DNA from: Nocardia arizonensis
GTDB taxonomy: Bacteria; Actinomycetota; Actinomycetes; Mycobacteriales; Mycobacteriaceae
DNA length: 64,000 bases
Direction of reading: 5' to 3'
Assembly (NCBI RefSeq): GCF_001310275.1
Contig: NZ_LGYZ01000081.1
Span: forward strand, 124,001 to 188,000
Shown here: positions 52,021-59,487 of the stretch, piece by piece
Numbering within the stretch: position 1 is the first letter of the stretch
Layout of the letters: each line of letters begins with the position of its first letter
Notes under the pieces: model-generated
Told to the model about the DNA's origin: nothing
Database searches by the model: none
Seen by the model: the letters and a program-made list of their open reading frames with translations, nothing else
Made by a program: the position numbers and the translations under genes

Positions 52021-53136
52021 ATGCCCGAATCACCGTATCTTGTCATCGACCCTGGAAGAGTCCGCGAGAATTTCCGCGCACTCTCCGCTCATCTGACCCT
52101 CCGATCCCACCGCCGGACCCGTATCCGTTACGCGGTCAAGGCCAGTCCGGTGGACGAGCTGATCACCCTGCTCGCCGCCGAGAACGCCGAATTCGATGTC
52201 GCCAGTCTCGGCGAAATCCACCAGTGCCTGAATCTGGGCGTCTCGCCCGCCACCCTCTGCTACGGCAATCCCATCAAGAAGGCCGCCGATATCGCCCGCG
52301 CGCACACGCTCGGCGTGCGCCGCTATGCCTTCGACACCGAGGACGATCTGACTCGCATCGCCGAGCACGCCCCCGGTTCCGAGGTCGAATGCCGTTTCCT
52401 GTCCTCCGCTCCCGCCTCGCGCACCCCCTTCGGCACCAAGTTCGGCTGCGCGCCCGCCGAGGCGGTTCGTCTGCTCGCGCGCTCCCGTGATCTCGGGCTG
52501 ACGGTCGCGGGCCCCTACTTCCACGTCGGCTCCCAGCAACTCGATCCCGATGCCTGGCGGATCGGCATCCGCCAGGCCGGTGAGATCACCGAGGGGTTGG
52601 CGGACAAGGGCATTGCCGTGCGCACCGTGAACATCGGTGGCGGACTTCCTGTCTCGTATGCCGACACCGCTCCCGAAATCGAAACCTTCGCGGCGGTCAT
52701 CGACGATGCCGCCACCCGATTCCTGCCCGCCGCAACGACTCTCGTGGTCGAGCCGGGTCGCGCCCTGGTCGCCACCGCGGGCACCGTGCACGCCGAGGTC
52801 GTCGGCGTGCGCGTCGCGCCGGACGGCAGGCGCTGGGTCTATCTCGACGTGGGCCGTTACAACGGCATGGCCGAGACCGAGAACGAGTACATCGCCTATC
52901 GATTCGTCACCGAACGCGACGGCGATCCCGTCGACGAGGCGGTCGTCGCGGGACCGACCTGCGACGGCGACGATGTACTGTATCAACGCACGCGCGTCCT
53001 TCTGCCGACCACGTTGCGAGCCGGAGATCCCATCAGGATCCTGCATACCGGCGCCTACACCGCGAGCTATTCGTCGGTGTCCTTCAATGGTTTTCCGCCC
53101 CTGACGGTTCATGTCTCGGGCGCTGAGCGAGAGTGA
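52021..53136 (+). CDS. Ornithine decarboxylase-type PLP-dependent decarboxylase (alanine-racemase fold)
   Basis: 371 residues. YAVKAS near residue 40 holds the PLP Lys; FHVGSQ, NIGGGLPVSY and VEPGRALVATAG are the cofactor loops; GPTCDGDDVLY gives the conserved CDG-D at the partner active site; HTGAYTASYSSVSFNGF closes the family signature. It decarboxylates L-ornithine (or a similar basic amino acid) to putrescine. Lysine or arginine specificity cannot be excluded by eye. ATG at 52021 has an AAAGATCA leader with no strong Shine-Dalgarno. Its stop overlaps the next gene by 4 bases (GTGA), so this is a polyamine operon. Confidence 0.88.
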   Translation: MPESPYLVIDPGRVRENFRALSAHLTLRSHRRTRIRYAVKASPVDELITLLAAENAEFDVASLGEIHQCLNLGVSPATLCYGNPIKKAADIARAHTLGVRRYAFDTEDDLTRIAEHAPGSEVECRFLSSAPASRTPFGTKFGCAPAEAVRLLARSRDLGLTVAGPYFHVGSQQLDPDAWRIGIRQAGEITEGLADKGIAVRTVNIGGGLPVSYADTAPEIETFAAVIDDAATRFLPAATTLVVEPGRALVATAGTVHAEVVGVRVAPDGRRWVYLDVGRYNGMAETENEYIAYRFVTERDGDPVDEAVVAGPTCDGDDVLYQRTRVLLPTTLRAGDPIRILHTGAYTASYSSVSFNGFPPLTVHVSGAERE

Positions 53137-54353
53137 GTTTGCCCATGACGGCGGAATTCACCGGCTGGCATGTGCTGGCCGAGTTCGGTGGTGTCGACGC
53201 GACGCTGTGCGACGACCTCGAACGACTCGAATCGGCGTTGCGTGAGTCCTTGATCGCGGCGGGCGTCACCATCTGCGATGTCGTGCACAAGAAGTTCGAT
53301 CCGCAGGGGGTGACCGTCCTCGCGCTGTTGTCGGAGTCCCACGCCTCGATTCACACCTATCCGGAGTCCGGCGACATCTTCGTCGACGTCTTCACCTGCG
53401 GGAGCATCGGTGCGGGCGCGACCAAGGCGGTCGAGCTGCTTCGGGATGCCTTGTCCCCCACCGATGTCCGTATGCAGGTGATCCAACGCGGACACGGCGC
53501 GGAGAAGATCCAGGAACCGGTGGGCTCGGGTCTGACCCGGATCTGGGATCTGCGCGATGTCATCGTCGACACCCGTACCCCGTTCCAGCACATGGTCATC
53601 GCCCGAACCGAACAGGGCATCAGCCTGTTCTCCGACGACGACCGCCAGTCCACCGAGTTCTCCCAGCTGACCTATCACGAGGCGATGATGGTCCCGGCCT
53701 TCGTACTGGCCGAGAAGTTGGACCGGGTGCTGATCATCGGTTCGGGCGAGGGCGTGGCCAGTCAGATGTCGGTGGGGGCGGGCGCGACGCACGTCGACCA
53801 CGTCGATATCGATCAGCTCGAAGTGGAGTTGTGCGCCGAACATCTGCCCTATGGCTACACCACCGGCGAACTGTCGGCCGCGGTGCGGGGGGAGGGTCCG
53901 ATCACAGTGCACTACGCCGACGGGTGGGATTTCCTGGCCGAGGCGCGGGCCGCGGGCACCCGCTACGACGTGATCGTGATCGATCTGCCCGACGAGCGGG
54001 TCGAGGACGCTCAGCACAACCGGCTCTACGAGTCGGAGTTCCTGTCCCGATGTAAGGCGCTGCTCGCGCCCGGCGGCGTGCTCAGCGCCCAGGCGGGTTG
54101 CGCGACGATGTGGCGCAACGAAACCCTCAAGCGGTCCTGGCAGCGGTTCCACGAGCAGTTCGGCACGGTCGTGCTCTACACCAGCGACGAGCACGAGTGG
54201 TCGTTCCTGTTCGGGTTGAACGAGCGGATCGAGGACCCGCTGCCCGGGATGACCGGCCGCCTGTCCACCCTGCCCTACCGGCCGCGGACCATCGACGCCC
54301 GCGCGCTGATCCGCGGTTCCATCGAACCGTACGCGCTGCGCGCGGCACGGTAG
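53133..54353 (+). CDS. S-adenosylmethionine decarboxylase-spermidine synthase fusion
   Basis: 406 residues. The N-terminal AdoMet decarboxylase (1-120) has LSESHASIHTYPE, with self-cleavage expected between Glu68 and Ser69 to give the pyruvoyl group, plus His74 and Cys89 (FTCG). The spermidine synthase domain (about 135-380) has QLTYHEAM (YHE), IIGSGEGVASQM (GSGEG at 203-207, in place of GGGDG), YADGWDFL and YDVIVIDLPDE with the likely catalytic Asp. One chain would make decarboxylated AdoMet and use it to convert putrescine to spermidine. Cleavage leaves a short beta chain and an alpha-synthase chain. GTG at 53133 overlaps the ODC stop; ATG at 53145 is an alternative. Confidence 0.93.
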   Translation: MSLPMTAEFTGWHVLAEFGGVDATLCDDLERLESALRESLIAAGVTICDVVHKKFDPQGVTVLALLSESHASIHTYPESGDIFVDVFTCGSIGAGATKAVELLRDALSPTDVRMQVIQRGHGAEKIQEPVGSGLTRIWDLRDVIVDTRTPFQHMVIARTEQGISLFSDDDRQSTEFSQLTYHEAMMVPAFVLAEKLDRVLIIGSGEGVASQMSVGAGATHVDHVDIDQLEVELCAEHLPYGYTTGELSAAVRGEGPITVHYADGWDFLAEARAAGTRYDVIVIDLPDERVEDAQHNRLYESEFLSRCKALLAPGGVLSAQAGCATMWRNETLKRSWQRFHEQFGTVVLYTSDEHEWSFLFGLNERIEDPLPGMTGRLSTLPYRPRTIDARALIRGSIEPYALRAAR

Positions 54354-54360
54354 CCGGCCA

Positions 54361-54395
54361 CGCCCCGCCGTCGGCTCACCTCCGGCGGCGGGGCG
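54361..54395. terminator. Bidirectional terminator after the polyamine operon
   Basis: CGCCCCGCCG at 54361-54370 pairs perfectly with CGGCGGGGCG at 54386-54395. It lies between two convergent genes. Confidence 0.75.
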
Positions 54396-54402
54396 GCGGG
54401 CT

Positions 54403-55179
54403 TCAGGACGCGGCGCGCCACTGCCCGCATTCGGCGACGAAGCCCGCGAGATGGGTGGCGGCGAAATCGCCTGGTAGCCAATTGCGGTCGGCGACCTCGG
54501 CGGTCCACACATACGCCAGCACCGAACCGTCGCAAGCGTCGATTCGGCGCAGATCGTATTCCGCGTCCTCGAAGGCGTCGAGTATCGCCCACTCCCGCGG
54601 GTCGAGCCCGGTCAGCAGCAGTCCGTGCGCCTGCGCGTCGGGATCGGGCACGAGCCCTGGATAGACGCGCCCCGGTAGTGCGGCCACCCGCCAGCCGTGG
54701 ATCGCGAAGGGTTCCGAATCCGGCGTGCGACCGATCACCTCGCGCAGCACATCGGGGAATTGCAGGGTCCCGTAGGCGAACAAGGCGTCTGTCCGAATGG
54801 CCTGATCGGTCATGTCAGGAGCGGCCGTCTCCTCATCGACCTGCGACCATCGGCCGATTTCCGACTCCGGTTTCGCGGGCGCGGCCGCGGCCGCCCGCGC
54901 TTCCTGACGACGCCACTTGAACAGCAGCCACGCGCACCAGCCCGCCACGGCGGCGCCCAAGCCCATCGCCAGGAATTCGCCATCGGCGACATGCCCGATG
55001 AGTCCGATAACGCCGAATACGACGCCGAGCCATGCGGCGCGCTTGGGGTGCCGCCGGACCAGATCGCGGACCGAGCGCAGCGCGTGCGGTATCTCGTCGG
55101 GATGGCGTATGCACCAGATGACGAAGTAGATCGGCCACGCGACCGGGAACAGCAGGAGAAGAACGATGCGCGAAACCAT
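54403..55179 (-). CDS. Membrane-anchored gamma-glutamylcyclotransferase-like (AIG2/GGCT) protein
   Basis: 258 residues. The N-terminus has hydrophobic segments (MVSRIVLLLLFPVAWPIYFV, then WLGVVFGVIGLIGHVADG and FLAMGLGAAVAGWCAWLLF). The C-terminal domain (about 130-258) is GGCT-like: ALFAYGTLQFPDVLREV holds the YGTL loop that binds the gamma-glutamyl group, and LDAFEDAEYDLRRI holds a candidate catalytic Glu. Family members release 5-oxoproline from gamma-glutamyl compounds. The membrane-plus-GGCT layout is unusual. ATG at 55179 is used. It is convergent with the polyamine operon; a link to gamma-glutamyl-polyamine turnover is only a guess. Confidence 0.75.
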   Translation of the reverse strand: MVSRIVLLLLFPVAWPIYFVIWCIRHPDEIPHALRSVRDLVRRHPKRAAWLGVVFGVIGLIGHVADGEFLAMGLGAAVAGWCAWLLFKWRRQEARAAAAAPAKPESEIGRWSQVDEETAAPDMTDQAIRTDALFAYGTLQFPDVLREVIGRTPDSEPFAIHGWRVAALPGRVYPGLVPDPDAQAHGLLLTGLDPREWAILDAFEDAEYDLRRIDACDGSVLAYVWTAEVADRNWLPGDFAATHLAGFVAECGQWRAAS

Positions 55180-55481
55180 GATCCTTTGCCTCCGTGCCAC
55201 CCGCCGAGCCGCATGTCCGGTGACACGGCCCCCGGACGCTCCGCAACCAGTGTCCCCCACTCCGGGTCATGGTGCACAAGAACGGCCGACTGGTTTGCTC
55301 CGGCCTTGCCAGGCGGCACACGGGCTGTGTGTCGTCACAGCTCGCGTCGTGTCATCCGAGAAGAACTACCCGCCGCGGCCCGCCTTTCACCCTGCGGGGT
55401 GATCGTCGACGCCGGTGGCGTGTCACCGGAGCCCGTATCGCGGAGGAGGCTGGTCCGACCTCAGCCTTGACCGGGGACGAA
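55180..55481. other. Intergenic region between the GGCT-like gene and oxyR
   Basis: 302 bases, holding the promoter of the GGCT-like gene and the region downstream of oxyR. Short open frames on both strands have no family features. I see no gene, repeat or strong hairpin in it. Confidence 0.5.
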
Positions 55482-56390
55482 TCAGTGCGGACGGTTTGCC
55501 CGAATGATGGCGGCGAGGAATTCGTAGTCCTCGGCGCGCGCGGTGGACGCACGATAGGCCAGACCGATGGTGCGCCCCGGCGCGGGCGCGGCGAAATACG
55601 CGGTTTCCAGTGTGCCGCAGGCGGTTTCGGCGGCCACGGCCATCTGCGGGATCAGTGTGACGCCGAGTCCGCCCGCCACGCACTGCACCACCGTCGACAG
55701 CGAGGCCGCCCTCGTGTCGCCCACCGCGCCGGGATGGACATCCAGCGATCGGCACAGGTCGAGGGTCTGGTCACGCAGGCAGTGGCCTTCGGCGAGCAGC
55801 AACAACGGAAGGGCGTCCAGCGCGTCCGGCCGAATGTCGGTGCGGCCGGCCAGTTCGTGCCCCTGCGGGGTGACAAGCACGAATTCCTCGTCGTAGAGCG
55901 GAATCTCGACCAGTCCGTGCGCCAGGGTCGGCAGTGCGAGCAGTGCCACGTCGAGTACACCCGTGCGCAGTCCCTCGAGCAGGCGCCCGGTCTGGTCCTC
56001 GACGATCTGCGGGCGCAGGTCGGGCACCCGCTCACGCAACTGCGGCAGCAGCGAGGGCAGCGCATAGGGCGCGATGGTCGGGATGATGCCCACGCGCAGC
56101 GTGCCGCCGAGACCGTTGCCGGTGGCCGACGCCACGAAGCGATCGGCGGCCTCCAGTGTCGCCATCGCCTGTGGGAGCAGCCGCATTCCGGCGGCGGTGA
56201 CCAGGACGCGACGGGTGCTGCGCTCGATGAGCTGGAGCCCGAGGCCGTTTTCCAGCGCGGCCAGTGCTTGCGATAACGTGGGCTGGCTCACGTTGAGCCG
56301 GGCTGCCGCGGTACCGAAATGGCAGTACTCCGCTATCGCCACGAATGCACGCAGCTGCGACAGTGTTGGCTGATAAGTCTGATCAGTCAC
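55482..56390 (-). CDS. oxyR: LysR-family peroxide sensor OxyR
   Basis: 302 residues. The winged HTH is in LSQLRAFVAIAEYCHFGTAA and LNVSQPTLSQALAALENGLG. The redox site EGHCLRDQTLDLC places two Cys eight residues apart, as in C199 and C208 of E. coli OxyR. It should activate ahpC-ahpD upon oxidation by peroxide. GTG at 56390 is the start (VTDQTYQPTLSQ). It is divergent from ahpC with 108 bases between the starts; M. tuberculosis has an inactivated oxyR here, but this one looks intact. Confidence 0.95.
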   Translation of the reverse strand: MTDQTYQPTLSQLRAFVAIAEYCHFGTAAARLNVSQPTLSQALAALENGLGLQLIERSTRRVLVTAAGMRLLPQAMATLEAADRFVASATGNGLGGTLRVGIIPTIAPYALPSLLPQLRERVPDLRPQIVEDQTGRLLEGLRTGVLDVALLALPTLAHGLVEIPLYDEEFVLVTPQGHELAGRTDIRPDALDALPLLLLAEGHCLRDQTLDLCRSLDVHPGAVGDTRAASLSTVVQCVAGGLGVTLIPQMAVAAETACGTLETAYFAAPAPGRTIGLAYRASTARAEDYEFLAAIIRANRPH

Positions 56391-56404
56391 ACCTATCAGT
56401 ATAG
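56379..56404. promoter_or_regulatory. Candidate OxyR-binding region between oxyR and ahpC
   Basis: CTGATCAG (56379-56386) is a palindrome just inside oxyR. CTAT-CAGT-ATAG at 56393-56404 is an inverted repeat built from the CTAT/ATAG units typical of OxyR sites. Only part of the full consensus is present. Confidence 0.45.
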
Positions 56405-56498
56405 TGCGACTGATCACCTTTACCTTTCACTACCTTTTGGGCAAGATCACAAATGAACGCTTCGCACGCCCACAAACCCACAGGACGAGGAGACAAGC

Positions 56499-57086
56499 AT
56501 GGCCCTGCTGACCATCGGCGACCAGTTCCCGGCGTACAACCTCACAGCGGTGATCGGCGGTGACCTGTCGAAGGTCGACGCTCAGCGGCCCGACGATTAC
56601 TTCACCCAGGTCACCAGTGACGACTACGCGGGCAAGTGGCGCATCATCTTCTTCTGGCCCAAGGATTTCACCTTCGTGTGCCCGACCGAGATCGCCGCGT
56701 TCGGCAAGCTGAACGACGAATTCGCCGACCGCGACGCACAGGTGCTCGGCGCCTCGGTCGACAACGAGTTCGTGCATTTCCAGTGGCGCGCCCAGCACGA
56801 GGACCTGAAGACCCTTCCGTTCCCGATGCTCTCGGACCTCAAGCGTGAACTGTCCGCTGCCACCGGCGTTCTCAACGCCGACGGCGTCGCCGATCGCGCG
56901 ACCTTCATCGTCGACCCGAACAACGAGATCCAGTTCGTCTCCGTCACCGCGGGTTCGGTCGGCCGCAATGTCGACGAGGTGCTGCGGGTGCTCGACGCCC
57001 TCCAGTCCGACGAGCTGTGCGCGTGCAACTGGAAGAAGGGCGATCCGACCATCAACGCGGGCGAACTGCTCGCCGCGAGCGTCTGA
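56499..57086 (+). CDS. ahpC: Alkyl hydroperoxide reductase subunit C (peroxiredoxin)
   Basis: 195 residues, a 2-Cys peroxiredoxin. [20 protein letters not shown] contains the peroxidatic Cys in the PxxxTxxC context (about residue 61), and [11 protein letters not shown] near the C-terminus holds the resolving Cys plus an extra Cys, as in mycobacterial AhpC. It reduces organic and hydrogen peroxides, using AhpD as electron donor. ATG at 56499 follows GAGGAGA. It is 74 bases upstream of ahpD, in the same operon under OxyR. Confidence 0.97.
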   Translation: MALLTIGDQFPAYNLTAVIGGDLSKVDAQRPDDYFTQVTSDDYAGKWRIIFFWPKDFTFVCPTEIAAFGKLNDEFADRDAQVLGASVDNEFVHFQWRAQHEDLKTLPFPMLSDLKRELSAATGVLNADGVADRATFIVDPNNEIQFVSVTAGSVGRNVDEVLRVLDALQSDELCACNWKKGDPTINAGELLAASV

Positions 57087-57160
57087 GCCCGCCACGCCAC
57101 CGAAGAACGAATCCAGTCCGTTTTCCCGCCCGGGGCGGGGATGATCCGAGGAACCATCCG

Positions 57161-57700
57161 ATGAGCATCGAGAACCTGAAGAACTCCCTCCCCGAGTACG
57201 CCAAGGACCTCAAACTCAACCTGTCATCGATCTCGCGCACCACCGTGCTGAACGAGCAGCAACTGTGGGGCACCCTGCTGGCGTCGGCGGCCGCGACCCG
57301 GTCGGCGACGACATTGCGTGAGATCGCCGAGGAAGCCGCCGACACACTGTCGGCGCAGGCGTACGACGCCGCACTCGGCGCCGCGTCCATCATGGGCATG
57401 AATAACGTGTTCTACCGCGGCAGGGCATTCCTCGACGGCCGCTACGACGATCTGCGCGCGGGTCTGCGGATGAACATCATCGGCAATCCGGGGGTCGACA
57501 AGGCCGATTTCGAGTTGTGGTCGTTCGCGGTCTCCTCGATCAACGGCTGCGCACACTGCCTCGAGGCGCACGAGAAGACCTTGCGCGAGGCCGGGGTCTC
57601 GCGCGAGGTCATCTTCGAGGCGCTGCGCGCCGCGGCGATCGTCGCGGGCGTGGGCCAGACGGTGCAGTCCAGCGAATCCCTCACGGGCGCCGCGGTCTGA
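57161..57700 (+). CDS. ahpD: AhpD carboxymuconolactone-decarboxylase-family thiol donor
   Basis: 179 residues. [16 protein letters not shown] and [20 protein letters not shown] carry the AhpD CxxC (CAHC) and the adjacent Glu/His proton relay. AhpD reduces AhpC using dihydrolipoamide-linked electrons in mycobacteria. ATG at 57161 is used; GAGGAA lies 8 bases upstream. It follows ahpC directly and is closed by a hairpin terminator. Confidence 0.96.
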   Translation: MSIENLKNSLPEYAKDLKLNLSSISRTTVLNEQQLWGTLLASAAATRSATTLREIAEEAADTLSAQAYDAALGAASIMGMNNVFYRGRAFLDGRYDDLRAGLRMNIIGNPGVDKADFELWSFAVSSINGCAHCLEAHEKTLREAGVSREVIFEALRAAAIVAGVGQTVQSSESLTGAAV

Positions 57701-57717
57701 TCCCCCTCGTTTCGACC

Positions 57718-57746
57718 CGGCCCCGCCCGCTTCGCGAGCGGGGCCG
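57718..57746 (+). terminator. ahpCD operon terminator
   Basis: CGGCCCCGC at 57718-57726 pairs with GCGGGGCCG at 57738-57746 with an 11-base loop that can itself pair. It follows the ahpD stop by 18 bases. Confidence 0.75.
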
Positions 57747-57870
57747 CCGTCATCGAACAGCGAACATTCAGCTATCGGAAAGGTCACGGGTATCCCACCG
57801 ACACTTCGATGACCACGCACTTTGCCGCTGCTCCCGGGGTAGCGATTCCGGCGGGCGTCCGCGCGGCCGG

Positions 57871-57876
57871 TAGGCT
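57871..57876 (+). promoter_or_regulatory. -10 box of a probable leaderless promoter for the PhzF-family gene
   Basis: TAGGCT ends 7 bases before the ATG at 57884; no Shine-Dalgarno is present. TAGGCT is a common actinobacterial -10 hexamer. Confidence 0.45.
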
Positions 57877-57883
57877 CGGCGAC

Positions 57884-58585
57884 ATGGGCACACAGGGAGA
57901 GCCGGAGGCCACGGCCACACGGGTCGAGGTAGTGCGCGTATTCACGGATGCGGCGGGACGGCTCGGAAACCAGCTCGGCGTGGTCCGGGCCGCGGATGTC
58001 GTCGGCATCGACCATCAAGCGCTGGCCGCGCGAGCGGGCTTCAGTGAGACCGTGGTAGTCGGTGATCCGGTGGACGGGGTGGCGCGGGTGCGCATCTACA
58101 CCCCCGCGGTCGAGTTGCCCTTCGCGGGCCATCCCTCGGTGGGCGCCGCGTGGTGGTTCGCCGAACAGGGCATTCCGATCAAGGTGCTGGACTTGCCCGC
58201 GGGACCGGTGACGGTCGAACTGGCCGGGGGGTTCACGTGGATCAAGGCGCGCGGGGAATGGGCGCCCGATTTCACCTTCCACCAACTCGCCGACGCCGAG
58301 GAACTGGCGGCACTGTGTCCCGACGACTTCACCGGCGGTCCACACTACCTGTGGACCTGGATCGACGAACATCGCGGCGCGCTGCGTTCGCGCATGTTCG
58401 CCCCCACCATGGGCATCGCCGAGGACGAGGCCACCGGCGCCGCGGCGGTCGCGTTGACGGCCCAGTTACGGCAGGGGTTGGTCATTACCCAGGGCAAGGG
58501 TTCGCAGCTGTTCACCCAGTGGGATTCCGACGGCTGGGTCCGTCTCGGCGGCCGGGTCGCCGCCGATTCGGTCATCGACATCTGA
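57884..58585 (+). CDS. PhzF-family isomerase-like protein
   Basis: 233 residues, shorter than typical PhzF proteins (about 280-300). VEVVRVFTDAAGRLGNQLGVV opens the first half, VELPFAGHPSVGAAWWFAEQ carries the conserved GHP motif, and EDEATGAAAVAL in the second half is the second hallmark (GIxEDxATGSA). PhzF-type proteins are isomerases with a diaminopimelate-epimerase fold; this subgroup has no known substrate. ATG at 57884 sits 7 bases after TAGGCT. Convergent with DUF5134. Confidence 0.87.
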   Translation: MGTQGEPEATATRVEVVRVFTDAAGRLGNQLGVVRAADVVGIDHQALAARAGFSETVVVGDPVDGVARVRIYTPAVELPFAGHPSVGAAWWFAEQGIPIKVLDLPAGPVTVELAGGFTWIKARGEWAPDFTFHQLADAEELAALCPDDFTGGPHYLWTWIDEHRGALRSRMFAPTMGIAEDEATGAAAVALTAQLRQGLVITQGKGSQLFTQWDSDGWVRLGGRVAADSVIDI

Positions 58586-58589
58586 GCCG

Positions 58590-59201
58590 CTAGCCCACGA
58601 CCGCGCCGACCAGCATGTAGGCCGTCCCGATATCCATCACCACATGCGGCACCATCACCCCGGCGGATGGGACGCCGAATCCGTGTCCGCGGCCCGTGAT
58701 CGCCGCGACGAGGATGACGACGGCGTCGAGGCAGAACAGGACGGCGAAGAGGAGGGCGGGCACGGGCGCAGGCCCGGCATGCCCCATCGCGGAATGGCCG
58801 GACATGGCGTAGAGCATGGCGGCCGCGGCCAGCAGGTGGTAGCCGAGCGCTCCGCCGGTCCGCACGTGGAAGTCACCGCGCCACCGTGCGATTCGCTCGA
58901 TCAGCAGGATCGCGAACACGACGGTCATGGCGGTCAGCACCCCGCGTAACGCCTGCGGATTCGACCCGGTGGGGAAGACGAGCATGCTCAGCATCACCAT
59001 GCACATGATCAGGTGCGCCGCATCGGACTCGCGGTGGTCGATTACCGAATCACCATGCGGCGAAGGCGAACTGCCGACCGTGACGGCGGGTCGCGGGGTA
59101 GCGAGACGGACCACCACCAGCGCGGCCGTCATGCCGAAGACCGCCACCACCGCCCATCGCATCGCGGCGTACTGCTGCACGAACTGCGACACATCCACCA
59201 C
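58590..59201 (-). CDS. DUF5134 membrane protein
   Basis: 203 residues. About six hydrophobic segments include WAVVAVFGMTAALVVVRLA, HLIMCMVMLSMLVFP, LTAMTVVFAILLIERIA and LLFAVLFCLDAVVILVAAI. The Met/His clusters (AHLIMCMVM, SGHSAMGHAG) match the DUF5134 family, often linked by content to copper handling; that role is inferred. Start GTG at 59201; GTG at 59198 is equally possible. Convergent with the PhzF-family gene. Confidence 0.8.
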   Translation of the reverse strand: MVDVSQFVQQYAAMRWAVVAVFGMTAALVVVRLATPRPAVTVGSSPSPHGDSVIDHRESDAAHLIMCMVMLSMLVFPTGSNPQALRGVLTAMTVVFAILLIERIARWRGDFHVRTGGALGYHLLAAAAMLYAMSGHSAMGHAGPAPVPALLFAVLFCLDAVVILVAAITGRGHGFGVPSAGVMVPHVVMDIGTAYMLVGAVVG

Positions 59202-59487
59202 CTCTGACGCGCGGAATCACCGGCTTTCCATGTTCGCATCCGAACCCGCCCGGAATGCGACGTTTGTCATGCCACGGCGGTGCCCCGCCGACGCCACCGC
59301 CCTGCCCTGCACGGACGAACCAGGCAGCGGTGACCGATGTCGTCAACGATCGCGTCGAGCACCGCCGCGGCGGGCCGGGGTGACACCGCCGGGTTGCCGG
59401 TTCCGTACCGCGTTCGCCGACCCGGGACGACCGCGCCCGACCGTGCGCCCGGTGTTCGGCCCGGTCCGAGCCTCACACGGGTCGGTG

